DNA of 37,460 nucleotides from Sulfurimonas sp. (GCA_030247515.1 JAOTSA010000009.1:1-37460), one strand, 5' to 3'; positions 25,203 through 34,545 are shown, numbered from the stretch's first letter. Numbers and translations are program-made. The notes: generated from the letters alone by a model not told the origin.

Positions 25203-25621
25203 CACCATACTTTTATGGTGTTTTGTTTCTTCTCTACACTGCACTTAGTGGTATTCATCTTTTTTTGCCACCGCTTTTTGCAATACTCTATTTTTACTTT
25301 TCCAAAGCACTTAAGAATGAGGATTCTATAGCTCTTTTTTTACTTATTTTTTGTCTTATTCTTTTTGAGGCTGCAAATGGGTATGTACTATTTAGCGCAA
25401 TTATCTACTTTTTTCTCCTCCACAGATACATTGTGCCAAAAATCATGCAAAGTTTCAGTTGTGCTGCATGCATAAGGTTTATCGTTGCTCTTTTGGTTTA
25501 CTTGGGTTTTTTTCTTTTTTACTCTCTTCTTTCAAGTGTATTTATGTTTCCATCGCCACATATCAACTCCTATGTGTTTTACTATATAGCGATTGAGTTT
25601 TTGATTTTGAGTGTATTATGA
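25169..25621 (+). CDS. MreD-like integral membrane protein
   Basis: A 150-aa hydrophobic protein with about four to five membrane segments and almost no soluble part. It does not show a signature I recognise, but its size, topology and place directly before mrdA (ATGA overlap) fit MreD, the partner of RodA/PBP2 in lateral wall growth. The first ATG lies 34 bases inside the GNAT gene and has no ribosome site, so translation is probably coupled; a TTG at 25223 is an alternative start. Confidence 0.6.
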   Translation: MQRSLSYQNPLTPYFYGVLFLLYTALSGIHLFLPPLFAILYFYFSKALKNEDSIALFLLIFCLILFEAANGYVLFSAIIYFFLLHRYIVPKIMQSFSCAACIRFIVALLVYLGFFLFYSLLSSVFMFPSPHINSYVFYYIAIEFLILSVL

Positions 25622-27402
25622 AAGTTAAACTTATCCTTTTTCTTTTTGCTATTGTATGGCTTGCGCTTGTTGTAAGAGTCTTTTTACTCTCAGTACAATC
25701 AAACAGTTATTATAATAGGCTCTCTTATAACAATACTATCAAAATTGAGCAGATTGCACCTGTGCGAGGGGAAATTGTTGATATAAACAACAGACCCGTG
25801 GCTATTAATGAGCTTGGTTTTAAGATACAGCTTGCCCCTCATTTGATGCTTCAAAAAAATCTTCAAACTTTTGAGGCAGAGCTTGATATGCTTGTTTCAC
25901 TATTGCCACATTTGGATAGGGAGAAGATTGTCAAAGAGTATAAAAAAGTTGACTCTTACTACAATCACAACTTTATTGATATTGTTGAATTTGTCTCTTA
26001 TGAACAGATTATACCTGTTTACTCCATCTTAAGTTTAAGAGAAAATATCAACGTCATCTCTTCTCCAAAGAGATACTATCCATACAGTGATGTCGCCGCT
26101 CACGCTATTGGCTATGTTGGGCGTGCAAATAAAGAGGATATCAAAGATGATTCTCTGGTTGAACTCATAGGATATAGCGGAAAGTCTGGCATAGAGAGAT
26201 ACTACAACGAATATCTTCAAGGTCTCTCAGGCAAGAGAGAGATAAAAGTAAATGCGAACAATCAAGAGGTGGAAGAACTCTCAAGCGAAAAGGCGGTAGA
26301 AGACAGAAAACTAATGCTCAATATTGATATTGAACTCCAAAGATATATAGCAACCCTTTTTGAGAAAAAATCAGGAGCGGTAATAGTTATGGGAGTAAAT
26401 GGTGCTATTTTGTCTGCAAGCAGTTTTCCAGAGTATGATTTAAATACCTTTGTGACAGGGATAAGCAGTGATATTTGGGAGAAGCTCTCAAACAGTTTGG
26501 ACAAACCTTTTACAAACAAGCTTATTCATGGACTCTACCCTCCCGGTTCAGTTATAAAAACAGGACTTGGTTTGCTCTACATCACTTCGCCAGAAGTTGG
26601 TCCAAATTTTAACGATTTTTGTACAGGTTCTATGCCTCTTGGCTCAAGAGTATTTCGATGTTGGAAAAAAGATGGACATGGAAGTACAGATATAAAAAAA
26701 GCAGTTCGAGAGAGTTGTGATGACTACTTTTACAAAGGAAGTCTCAAGCTTGGTATAGACAAGCTGAGTGATGGGCTTATGCGCTATGGGCTTGGGAAAA
26801 AAACAGGTGTGGATTTGCCAAATGAGTTTATAGGAACAGTTCCATCACGGGAGTGGAAAAGAAAAAAATTTAACAAAAATTGGTATGTAGGAGAGACAGT
26901 CAACACATCCATAGGTCAAGGAGATTTTTTGACTACTCCAATGCAAGTTGCACAGTTCACTGCACTTATGGCGACAGGAAAACTCCCCCGTCCCTATTTT
27001 GCAAATATGCTTGGAGATAAGGTCTTAGAGCCAGAACTTCAAGAAGTGTTGAGTGAAGATGAGTTGAAAAGATTGCCGACTATCCAAAAAGCCATGTATG
27101 AAGTATGTAATGTGCAGGGCGGAACAGCAGTTAATCACGTAAAAACAAAAGTCAAAATTGCAGGAAAAACAGGAACAGCGCAGGTTGTAGGTATCATGCA
27201 AGATGTTAAAGAGAGGGAGCTGGAGCATGAGATGGAGTACTACACACGTTCTCACGCATGGTTTGCAACATACGGTCCGTACGAAAACCCACAATACGTG
27301 GTTATAGCCATGGTAGAACATGGAGGACATGGAGGAGCTGCTACTGGGGGAATCGTCTCTAGTATTTATGACAAACTTTTGGAATTGGGATATATAAAAT
27401 AA
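25618..27402 (+). CDS. mrdA: Penicillin-binding protein 2 (elongasome transpeptidase)
   Basis: Class B PBP that cross-links peptidoglycan during cell elongation together with RodA. An N-terminal membrane anchor (about 5-25) precedes the dimerisation/pedestal domain beginning IAPVRGEIVDINNRP. Transpeptidase motifs are SVIK (Ser311-Lys314), SCD (366-368) and KTGT (517-520). It has 594 aa, normal. The start overlaps the MreD-like gene by ATGA. Confidence 0.96.
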   Translation: MKVKLILFLFAIVWLALVVRVFLLSVQSNSYYNRLSYNNTIKIEQIAPVRGEIVDINNRPVAINELGFKIQLAPHLMLQKNLQTFEAELDMLVSLLPHLDREKIVKEYKKVDSYYNHNFIDIVEFVSYEQIIPVYSILSLRENINVISSPKRYYPYSDVAAHAIGYVGRANKEDIKDDSLVELIGYSGKSGIERYYNEYLQGLSGKREIKVNANNQEVEELSSEKAVEDRKLMLNIDIELQRYIATLFEKKSGAVIVMGVNGAILSASSFPEYDLNTFVTGISSDIWEKLSNSLDKPFTNKLIHGLYPPGSVIKTGLGLLYITSPEVGPNFNDFCTGSMPLGSRVFRCWKKDGHGSTDIKKAVRESCDDYFYKGSLKLGIDKLSDGLMRYGLGKKTGVDLPNEFIGTVPSREWKRKKFNKNWYVGETVNTSIGQGDFLTTPMQVAQFTALMATGKLPRPYFANMLGDKVLEPELQEVLSEDELKRLPTIQKAMYEVCNVQGGTAVNHVKTKVKIAGKTGTAQVVGIMQDVKERELEHEMEYYTRSHAWFATYGPYENPQYVVIAMVEHGGHGGAATGGIVSSIYDKLLELGYIK

Positions 27403-27411
27403 AGGTATGAT

Positions 27412-28128
27412 ATGAGAGAAATTTTTAGTAGAGTTGAAGATGGGTTGGTAGTTGTTGTTGAATCAGAGGTTGATTTGGAGTGTCAAAAAGAGTCACCTTG
27501 GTTATGTAGTGTTTTTGTAAAGTTTGTAAATAACAATAGTGACTTTGAGGGTTTTGATATTTTTTTGGAAACAAAAGAGTCTCTTATCATGGCGTTAGAG
27601 CATGAAAACGGTGCAGTATATGCAGGCTCAAGAGCAAAAGATGATTGGAATGAGTTCTATTTTTATGCAAAAAGTGCAAAAAATTTGGAGACTGTTGTTG
27701 CAAAAATGCTCAAAGAGAGCGGTTACAAGTATGAAAGCAGTGTTGTAAAAGATGCAAAGTGGGATTTTTACCATAAAAATCTTTTTCCTACTGAGTTGGA
27801 ATTTCACAATATTGAGAGTGATAAAATCATATTTTTACTAGAAGAAGAGGGCGATGAACTCTCAACCCAAAGAGATGTAGAACATTATGTCTCGTTTGAT
27901 ACTGCTACTCAAAAAGATAGATTTGTTGAGAATGCTTTGGAGTGCGGATTTGAATTTAAAGATGATATAAGTTCTGAAGAGTTTGAGCATGGCGTGGCAC
28001 TTATAAAAAAACACTCTGTAGTGAGTGAAGATGTAAGAAAAGTTGTCGAAGAACTATATCAGCTTGCAAAAAAAGAGCATGGTTATTATGAGGGGTGGAG
28101 TACGGTGTTGGTTGCAAAGGACGATTGA
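27412..28128 (+). CDS. DUF695 + RraB-like two-domain protein
   Basis: A 238-aa soluble protein. Residues about 1-125 resemble DUF695 (for example FDIFLETKESLIMALEHEN). The C-terminal part (about 130-236) resembles RraB, an inhibitor of RNase E in enterobacteria; supporting blocks are the start FPTELEFHNIESDKIIFLL and the end HGYYEGWSTVLV. The role here is unknown; members of this phylum generally rely on RNase J/Y rather than RNase E. AAAGG lies six bases before the ATG. It follows mrdA by nine bases, so co-transcription is likely. The domain assignment is by eye. Confidence 0.7.
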   Translation: MREIFSRVEDGLVVVVESEVDLECQKESPWLCSVFVKFVNNNSDFEGFDIFLETKESLIMALEHENGAVYAGSRAKDDWNEFYFYAKSAKNLETVVAKMLKESGYKYESSVVKDAKWDFYHKNLFPTELEFHNIESDKIIFLLEEEGDELSTQRDVEHYVSFDTATQKDRFVENALECGFEFKDDISSEEFEHGVALIKKHSVVSEDVRKVVEELYQLAKKEHGYYEGWSTVLVAKDD

Positions 28129-28134
28129 TTTAGC

Positions 28135-29951
28135 ATGAAAAAAATGTTTGCAATTAGTGGAATTATAAACTACCTAATAGTTGTTTTTTTAAATGCTTTT
28201 ACTGATTTGGGTCATAAGATAATCATCCAAAACACCGTATTTAAGGTGTATGACGGAACAACCCAAATCATGCTCACGGCAGTTGTAAATGCTTTGATGC
28301 TGCTTCATTCATCTTGGCATTTTCTCCCTCTGGCTATTTAAGCGACAGATTTGCAAAAAATATCGTGATGAAGCACGCCGCTCTTTTGGCTGTTTTTATC
28401 ACTCTTGCCATCACTTTTTGCTACTATCAAGGTTGGTTTTTTACCGCTTTTGCCCTTACATTTTTACTTGCCCTCCAAAGTGCGCTTTACAGTCCCGCAA
28501 AATACGGATATATAAAAGAGTTGGTTGGTTCAAAATATATAAGTGAGGGAAACGGTGCGCTTCAAGCGGTTACAACAAGTTCGATTTTGCTTGGCATCAT
28601 CGTCTATACCATACTTTTTGAGACGCTTTTAGGCGATGTTTTTGCTACAAAAGAGGATATTTTAAGAACTATTGCACCGCTTGGGTGGCTTTTGGTTTTG
28701 GGCTCGGTTGTTGAGTATCTGCTTGCTCTCAAATTGCCAAACATGAGTGTAAAGACAACACGCAAAAAATTTGAGTTTGCAAAATATATAAAGGGTTTTT
28801 ATCTCAAAAAAAACCTCATAATGCTTAGAAGAAAAAAAGAGGTTTTTGACTCTGTCATAGCACTTAGCCTTTTTTGGTCGGTTTCTCAGGTCGTTTTGGC
28901 TATTTTTGGCGAGTACGCAAAGAGTGAGCTTAGCATTACAAATACGATTGTCGTTCAGGGAATTATGACTTTTTCGGTTATCGGCATAGTTGTCGGCTCG
29001 ATGTTATCGTCCGCTTTTTCAAAGTACTACATCAACAGCGGACTTGCAGCACTCAGCGCATTTGGCATTGCACTGTTGCTTTTTATGATTCCTTTTACTG
29101 TAAACACGCTTCTTTTGGGAGTAGAATTTGTCCTCTTTGGACTCTTTAGCGGCATGCTTTTAGTACCGCTAAATGCAAAGATACAGTATCTCTCTCCCGA
29201 TATCCATCTTGGAACAGTTTTAGCAGGTAATAACTTTGTCCAAACGCTTTTTATGTTCTCTTTTTTAATGTTAACAACGCTCTTTGCCTACTTTGGCATG
29301 AATGCAAAAATCCTCTTTTTTGTTATGGGTTTTGTCGCACTCTATCTGCTCTATAAGCTTTTAAAGAGATATCTTGTCATGGCGGTTTGGACGCTCTTTG
29401 AGTCAATTTTAAAAATCCGTTACAAATGCACATACATAGGTCTTGAACATATCCCACAAAACACGCCGATACTCTTGGCAGGAAATCATGTTAGTTGGCT
29501 TGACTGGTTTATACTTCAGCTTCCACTGGAGGAGAGAGTTGTTTTTTTGATTGATAAAGATATATATAACAATAAATTTCTAAAACCGATTTTTAAATTA
29601 GGCGAATTGATTCCTATCTCGCAAAAAGCTTCAAAAGATTCTTTTTTTGAAACCTCAATGAAATTAAAAAATGGTAAAATAATCGCCATATTTCCCGAGG
29701 GTGAAATAGCGAGAAGTTCTAGCGTGTCAAAGTTTTACAGAGGATATGAGTTTATAGAGCGTGGCGGTGCGGTAATAGTGCCGTTTCATATTGATGGAAT
29801 TTTTGGAAGTGTTTTTGCAAGACATAAAGGCGATGCAAAGAGATGCTTCTTAAAAAAGAGAGAGATTACGCTTACCTTCGGAGAGCCGATTTCTAGGCAT
29901 ATAAGTGCGGATGAACTTAGAGAAATAGTTATAAATTTGAAAAGGATATAA
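28135..29951 (+). pseudogene. LplT-PlsC fusion (lysophospholipid transporter/acyltransferase), frameshifted
   Basis: Two overlapping frames form one product: 28135-28341 encodes the first membrane segment of an MFS/LplT transporter and 28314-29951 the rest plus a PlsC acyltransferase. The frames join around 28303-28310: upstream reads ...VNALMLL, downstream ...FILAFSPSGYLSDRF. Restoring one base (for example CTTCCATTC for CTTCATTC) gives a continuous protein of about 605 aa. The acyltransferase has HVSWLD (His392 of the second frame) and FPEGE (460-464). It resembles Aas without its acyl-ACP synthetase domain. The remaining frame is intact for over 500 codons, so this is a recent mutation or a sequencing error. 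Confidence 0.85.
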
Positions 29952-29953
29952 AT

Positions 29954-31138
29954 TTGAGAACAACATTAATCATAGGTGCAGGTGGAGTTAGTCGTGTAGT
30001 TGTATATAAATGTGTACAAAATGCGGATGTTTTTGGGAAAATCATACTAGCGAGTAGAACGCTAAAGAGATGTCAAGATATAAAAGATGAGTTACCAAAT
30101 GCAGATATTGAAGTAGCAAGTGTGGATGCAGATAGCACGGATGAGGTTATAAAACTTATAAATTCATGCAAACCGAGCATAGTTATAAATGTCGCACTTC
30201 CGTATCAGGATTTGGCGATTATGGATGCGTGTATTGCTACAAAAACTCCATACCTTGATACTGCAAACTATGAACACCCAGATGAAGCAAAGTTTGAGTA
30301 CAAGCTTCAATGGGAGAGAGATGAGAAGTTTAAAGAAGCGGGAATCATGGGACTTTTGGGAAGCGGTTTTGACCCTGGGGCTACAAATGTATTTTGTGCT
30401 TATGCTCAAAAACACTACTTTGATGAGATTCACACTATAGATATTTTGGATTGTAACGCTGGCGACCATGGATACGCATTTGCAACAAACTTTAACCCTG
30501 AAATCAACCTCCGTGAAGTTAGCGCAAACGGTAGATATTGGGAGAACGGCGAGTGGATTGAGACAAAACCGCTTGAAATCATGCAGGTTTGGGATTATCC
30601 TGAAGTAGGACCAAAAGATAGTTATCTGCTCTACCATGAAGAGATGGAGTCTTTGGTGCAAAACATCAAAGGGCTAAAGCGCATCAGATTTTTTATGACA
30701 TTTGGACAAAGCTACATCAAACATATGGAAGTGTTGCAAAATGTCGGAATGTTGGGAATTGAACCAGTTGAGCATAAAGGCATGATGATAACTCCGATTG
30801 AGTTTTTAAAAACGCTTCTGCCTGACCCTGCATCTTTGGGTTCAAGAACTAAAGGCAAGACAAATATCGGTATTTTGGCTGAGGGTATCAAAGACGGCAA
30901 AAAGAGAAAGATATATATCTATCAGGTAAAAGAGCATGAAGAGTGCTACCGTGAGACAAATTCTCAAGGCGTATCTTACACAACGGGTGTTCCTGCGATG
31001 ATAGGCGCAAAACTTATGTTAAAAGGCATCTGGAGCGGTGTTGGTGTCTTTAACATGGAACAGATGGATCCTGATGCGTTTATGGAAGAGATGAACACAC
31101 AAGGACTTCCTTGGCAGATAAAAGAGCTAGAAGCGTAA
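29954..31138 (+). CDS. Carboxy(nor)spermidine dehydrogenase/synthase
   Basis: NADPH-dependent enzyme of the saccharopine-dehydrogenase (Lys1/Lys9-like) family that condenses aspartate semialdehyde with a diamine (putrescine or diaminopropane) to a carboxylated polyamine. The nucleotide-binding motif is GAGGVSRVV at 8-16; other family blocks are NVALPYQDLAIMDACI and GLLGSGFDPGATNVF. It has 394 aa. The TTG start has AAAGGA seven bases upstream. The next gene encodes the matching decarboxylase, which makes the assignment firm; whether the product is spermidine or norspermidine cannot be told from sequence. Confidence 0.9.
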   Translation: MRTTLIIGAGGVSRVVVYKCVQNADVFGKIILASRTLKRCQDIKDELPNADIEVASVDADSTDEVIKLINSCKPSIVINVALPYQDLAIMDACIATKTPYLDTANYEHPDEAKFEYKLQWERDEKFKEAGIMGLLGSGFDPGATNVFCAYAQKHYFDEIHTIDILDCNAGDHGYAFATNFNPEINLREVSANGRYWENGEWIETKPLEIMQVWDYPEVGPKDSYLLYHEEMESLVQNIKGLKRIRFFMTFGQSYIKHMEVLQNVGMLGIEPVEHKGMMITPIEFLKTLLPDPASLGSRTKGKTNIGILAEGIKDGKKRKIYIYQVKEHEECYRETNSQGVSYTTGVPAMIGAKLMLKGIWSGVGVFNMEQMDPDAFMEEMNTQGLPWQIKELEA

Positions 31139-31141
31139 TCG

Positions 31142-32290
31142 ATGCAGAGTTTAGAAAAAATCGCTACACCGTACTATATTTGCCATGAGTCTCTTCTTCG
31201 TGCAAACCTTGAAATCTTAAATCGTGTACAGATTGAGAGCGGAGCTAAAGTGATTTTGGCTCTCAAGGGTTTTGCGATGTGGAGTACATTTCCTCTCGTA
31301 AAACAGTATCTCAAAGGGTGTACATCAAGCGGACTGCACGAGGCACTTTTGGCACGGGAAGAGTTTGCAAAAGATGATAAAAATCTTGAAGTTCACACAT
31401 ATTCGCCTGCATACAAAGATGAAGATATAGATGAGATAGCACGCATATCCGACCATATCGTTTTTAACTCGCCAAATCAGCTCTTTAAGTACGCTGATAG
31501 GGTAAAAAAGATAAATCCTGCCGTGAGTCTATCGCTAAGAATAAACCCTGAACAGTCCTCATCCCCAAAAGATATCTACAACCCTTGCGGGCTTTACAGC
31601 CGTCTGGGAACAACGCTTGCAAATTTTGACGAGAGAGTTTTAGAACATATCGATGGGCTTAACTTTCATGCACTTTGCGAACAGGATGTTGATGCGCTTG
31701 AAGAGGTTTTAGAGGCGTTTGAAGAGAAGTTTTCAAGGTACTTTAAAGACATGAAGTACATAAATTTCGGCGGCGGTCACCATATAACCAAAAAGGGTTA
31801 TGATGTTGAGAAACTCATAAGCATCATCAAAGATTTCAGAGCCAAATACGGTGTTGAAGTTTACTTAGAACCTGGAGAAGCAGTAGGCTGGCAGACGGGC
31901 GAGCTTGTAAGCAGTGTGCTAGACATTGTTCACAACGGCATGGATATAGCCATCTTAGACACATCGGCAGAAGCGCATATGCCCGACACTCTTGCCATGC
32001 CTTATCGTGCGATGGTGCGTGGAAGCGGCGAAGCGGGAGAGAAAAAACACACTTACAGATTTGGCGGAAACACTTGTCTAGCTGGCGATATCATGGGAGA
32101 TTACTCTTTTGATGAGCCGCTCAAAGTTGGCGATAAAGTGATTTTTGAAGACCAAATCCACTATACATTTGTAAAAAACACTACATTTAACGGCATCAAA
32201 CTCCCATCGCTTGTTATAAAAAGAGAAGATGGAATCGTGGAGCTTATAAAAGAGTTTGGATATCAAGATTATAGAAATAGATTGTCGTAA
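31142..32290 (+). CDS. nspC: Carboxy(nor)spermidine decarboxylase
   Basis: PLP-dependent alanine-racemase-fold decarboxylase that turns carboxyspermidine or carboxynorspermidine into the free polyamine. The PLP lysine is in ILALKGFAMW (Lys42). GLNFHALCEQD, the glycine-rich phosphate loop FGGGHHITKKGYD and YLEPGEAVGWQTGELV are characteristic, as is GGNTCLAGDIMGDY at the second active-site half. It has 382 aa. It starts three bases after the dehydrogenase, giving a complete two-step alternative polyamine route, as in Campylobacter and Vibrio. Confidence 0.93.
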   Translation: MQSLEKIATPYYICHESLLRANLEILNRVQIESGAKVILALKGFAMWSTFPLVKQYLKGCTSSGLHEALLAREEFAKDDKNLEVHTYSPAYKDEDIDEIARISDHIVFNSPNQLFKYADRVKKINPAVSLSLRINPEQSSSPKDIYNPCGLYSRLGTTLANFDERVLEHIDGLNFHALCEQDVDALEEVLEAFEEKFSRYFKDMKYINFGGGHHITKKGYDVEKLISIIKDFRAKYGVEVYLEPGEAVGWQTGELVSSVLDIVHNGMDIAILDTSAEAHMPDTLAMPYRAMVRGSGEAGEKKHTYRFGGNTCLAGDIMGDYSFDEPLKVGDKVIFEDQIHYTFVKNTTFNGIKLPSLVIKREDGIVELIKEFGYQDYRNRLS

Positions 32291-32293
32291 ATC

Positions 32294-32315
32294 CATCCCT
32301 CACGAGGGATGTTTT
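32294..32315. terminator. Terminator between nspC and hisS
   Basis: A 7-bp perfect stem CATCCCT / AGGGATG with tetraloop CACG is followed by TTTT on the plus strand. It lies in the 26-base gap between the convergent stops. It is good for nspC; the hisS side has no clear T-run. Confidence 0.65.
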
Positions 32316-32316
32316 A

Positions 32317-33540
32317 CTAAATAGGTCTGTTAAACTCTTCATGCAAGAGAGTTTTTTCTGTTTTATCTTCCAAATCTTTTACCCAAATCGTACCATTTTG
32401 AAGCTCATCTTCGCCGATAACACAGCAAAATCTTGCATTTACTTTGTCTGCCGCTTTGAGATGATTTTTGAGATTTTTTGGTTTGTAGTCTAAAACTACT
32501 TTGTCGCTACCTCTTTTTTGATGCGTCATTTGCATTACCAAATTAACCGCACTCTCATCCATAGCACCCATGTAGTAGCCATCTCTGAAAGTTTGTGGCA
32601 TGACGATAAGCTCCATAAGTCTCTCGATTCCCATAGCAAAACCAACGGCTGGAGTAGGGCGACCATCCAAAAACTCTACAAGCCTGTCATAGCGTCCACC
32701 ACCTGCGATGGCACTTTGGCTTCCTATGTCGTCACTTACAAACTCAAACGCCGTTTTGGAGTAGTAGTCAAGCCCACGAACTAGATGTGTGTCTATCTCA
32801 TAAGCGATGCCACTTTGCGTAAGAAGTGTTTGAAGTGTAGCAAATTCACCGTTACAGTTTGGACACAGGTTGTTGATGAGTTTTGGCGCATTTGTGTAGA
32901 TGCTTTGGCACTTTTCATCTTTACAGTCGAGTACACGGATGGGGTTGGTGTCCACTCTTCGTGTGCAATCCTCGCAAATGTGCTCTTTGTGAACCGTTAC
33001 AAAATCAATCAGTTTTTGGCGGTAAGGCGGCATGCACTCGTTGCACCCAAGTGAGTTTAGTTTGAGTCTGTAGCCAATTCCAAGTTCCCTTAAGATGTCA
33101 CTTGCCATCATAATCATGCTCACATCTTCATGAACACTCTCAACCCCAAAACTCTCAACGCCAAACTGATGAAACTGTCTAAGTCTCCCTTTTTGCGGTC
33201 GCTCATAACGAAACATAGCTCCATGATAGAAAAAGCGGTGGATGCCACCAGCACGGTCAAGCTTTTTTTGGATAAATGCACGCACAACGCCCGCTGTTCC
33301 CTCAGGGCGTAAACAGACATCGTTTTCCCCTTTGTCGATAAACTGGTACATCTCTTTGCCTACGATATCGCTTGATTCGCCAACAGAGCGTTTAAAAAGT
33401 GCCGTCTCTTCTAAAATGGGAGTTTCTATAAAGTGAAAACCGTATCTTTGCGCTACTCTTGTCGCAACAGACAAAAAGTATGTAAATCTCTCATAATCTT
33501 CACTTAAAATATCGTTCATGCCTCGAAGGGAGCTAATCAT
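32317..33540 (-). CDS. hisS: Histidyl-tRNA synthetase
   Basis: Class II synthetase charging tRNA-His. Motif 1 region RGMNDILSEDYERF, motif 2 FRYERPQKGRLRQFHQ, the HisRS signatures LVRGLDYYSKTAFEFV and AGGGRYDRLVEFLDG, and motif 3 PAVGFAMGIERLMEL are all readable. It has 407 aa, with the anticodon domain at the C-terminus. Two CxxC pairs between motifs 2 and 3 (CEDC, CPNC) suggest a metal-binding insertion. It is convergent with nspC and divergent from the globin-sensor gene. AGGAAA precedes the ATG. Confidence 0.95.
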   Translation of the reverse strand: MISSLRGMNDILSEDYERFTYFLSVATRVAQRYGFHFIETPILEETALFKRSVGESSDIVGKEMYQFIDKGENDVCLRPEGTAGVVRAFIQKKLDRAGGIHRFFYHGAMFRYERPQKGRLRQFHQFGVESFGVESVHEDVSMIMMASDILRELGIGYRLKLNSLGCNECMPPYRQKLIDFVTVHKEHICEDCTRRVDTNPIRVLDCKDEKCQSIYTNAPKLINNLCPNCNGEFATLQTLLTQSGIAYEIDTHLVRGLDYYSKTAFEFVSDDIGSQSAIAGGGRYDRLVEFLDGRPTPAVGFAMGIERLMELIVMPQTFRDGYYMGAMDESAVNLVMQMTHQKRGSDKVVLDYKPKNLKNHLKAADKVNARFCCVIGEDELQNGTIWVKDLEDKTEKTLLHEEFNRPI

Positions 33541-33608
33541 CTGTTTTCCTACTCTACTGTGTATCTTTTTTTAGGTTGAAAGGATACCATTTTTCCCTTT
33601 TATTTCGT

Positions 33609-33614
33609 TATAAT
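33609..33614 (+). promoter_or_regulatory. -10 box of the globin-PsiE gene
   Basis: Perfect TATAAT after a T-rich stretch (TTTTTCCCTTTTATTTCG). The predicted start is near 33621, with AAAAGG (33633-33638) seven bases before the ATG. No FNR-like box is seen in this gap. Confidence 0.6.
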
Positions 33615-33645
33615 CGACGACTTAAGTTTAAAAAAAGGCATACAA

Positions 33646-34545
33646 ATGCAGCATCATGAGAGTCTCAAAGAACACTATAAATTTACAAAAGAGGAGGCTC
33701 TTCTTCTGCAAACACTCCAGCCTAGAATGAGCGAACTAGCAGAGGATTTTATCAACGAATTTTATGACTATATATGGGGATTTGGCTCAACTGCAAAGTT
33801 TCTCAAAAACCAACAAATTATCGACTATCATCGCAGTAAGATAAAAGCATGGTTTGTCAATCTTTTTTGCGGTAAATATGACCTGCCTTACTTTACATAT
33901 CTCTACAAAATAGGTGAGATACATGTGCGCATCGGACTTCCGACGCATTATGTAAACTCCGCTTTTACTTTTGTAAGAACATTTATCATTAAAAATATCC
34001 AAGAAAATGAGCTGGATGAGGTAAAACGAGCTCAACTAATAGTTGCTTCTGAAAAAATCATAGATATGAATCTTGACACGCTGACAAGTTCCTACAGAGA
34101 AGAGGAGCTTAGCAAGTTTCTCTCTTTGTCAAGGTTTGAAAAAACCATCCTCAGCGGTCTAAAAAAGTTTAACTCCTACATCAACTTTTTTCTGGCAGGG
34201 TCATTGGCACTTGTGGCATTTTTTGCCATCGGGCTTTTTGTATATGATATCTATCTGCTCTTTTTCTCAGATATCGGTATAGAGAAGGGAATTTTGACTG
34301 TTTTGGGAAGTTTGCTCGTACTTTGGGCAGCGATAGAGCTTATTCATGAAGAGATAAACCATCTCCAAGGCAAAGGCTTTGCGATAGGTGCTTTTATCAT
34401 GCTTGCCATGGCAGCACTCATCAGAAAAGTGCTGATTTATTCGCTCTCTTCGGAAAAAGGAAACGATTTGCTTGTTATCGGTGCAGTGATTGTTGCTTTG
34501 GCATTTGCCTACTGGCTAGTCAATGCAAAAAACAAAACTGCCTAG
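33646..34545 (+). CDS. Globin-coupled sensor fused to PsiE-like membrane domain
   Basis: A 299-aa protein with an N-terminal protoglobin/globin-coupled-sensor domain (about 1-155). The haem-ligand region is KIGEIHVRIGLPTHYVNSAF, proximal His93, with a distal Tyr candidate at 40 or 43 (FYDYI). Four membrane helices (about 180-208, 216-233, 244-265, 272-292) follow. Their pattern, IHEEINHLQGKGFAIGAFI, ALIRKVLIYS and VALAFAYWLVNAK, matches phosphate-starvation-inducible PsiE. The globin should sense O2 or NO in the cytoplasm; PsiE function is unknown. It has its own TATAAT promoter and converges on the HPP gene with stop codons interlocked in CTAG. The domain calls are by eye but well supported. 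Confidence 0.85.
   Translation: MQHHESLKEHYKFTKEEALLLQTLQPRMSELAEDFINEFYDYIWGFGSTAKFLKNQQIIDYHRSKIKAWFVNLFCGKYDLPYFTYLYKIGEIHVRIGLPTHYVNSAFTFVRTFIIKNIQENELDEVKRAQLIVASEKIIDMNLDTLTSSYREEELSKFLSLSRFEKTILSGLKKFNSYINFFLAGSLALVAFFAIGLFVYDIYLLFFSDIGIEKGILTVLGSLLVLWAAIELIHEEINHLQGKGFAIGAFIMLAMAALIRKVLIYSLSSEKGNDLLVIGAVIVALAFAYWLVNAKNKTA

Noticed and set aside
28135-28345. Programmed -1/+1 frameshifting in the LplT-PlsC gene
   Set aside because: No slippery heptamer, no downstream structure seen, and the family is normally in one frame.
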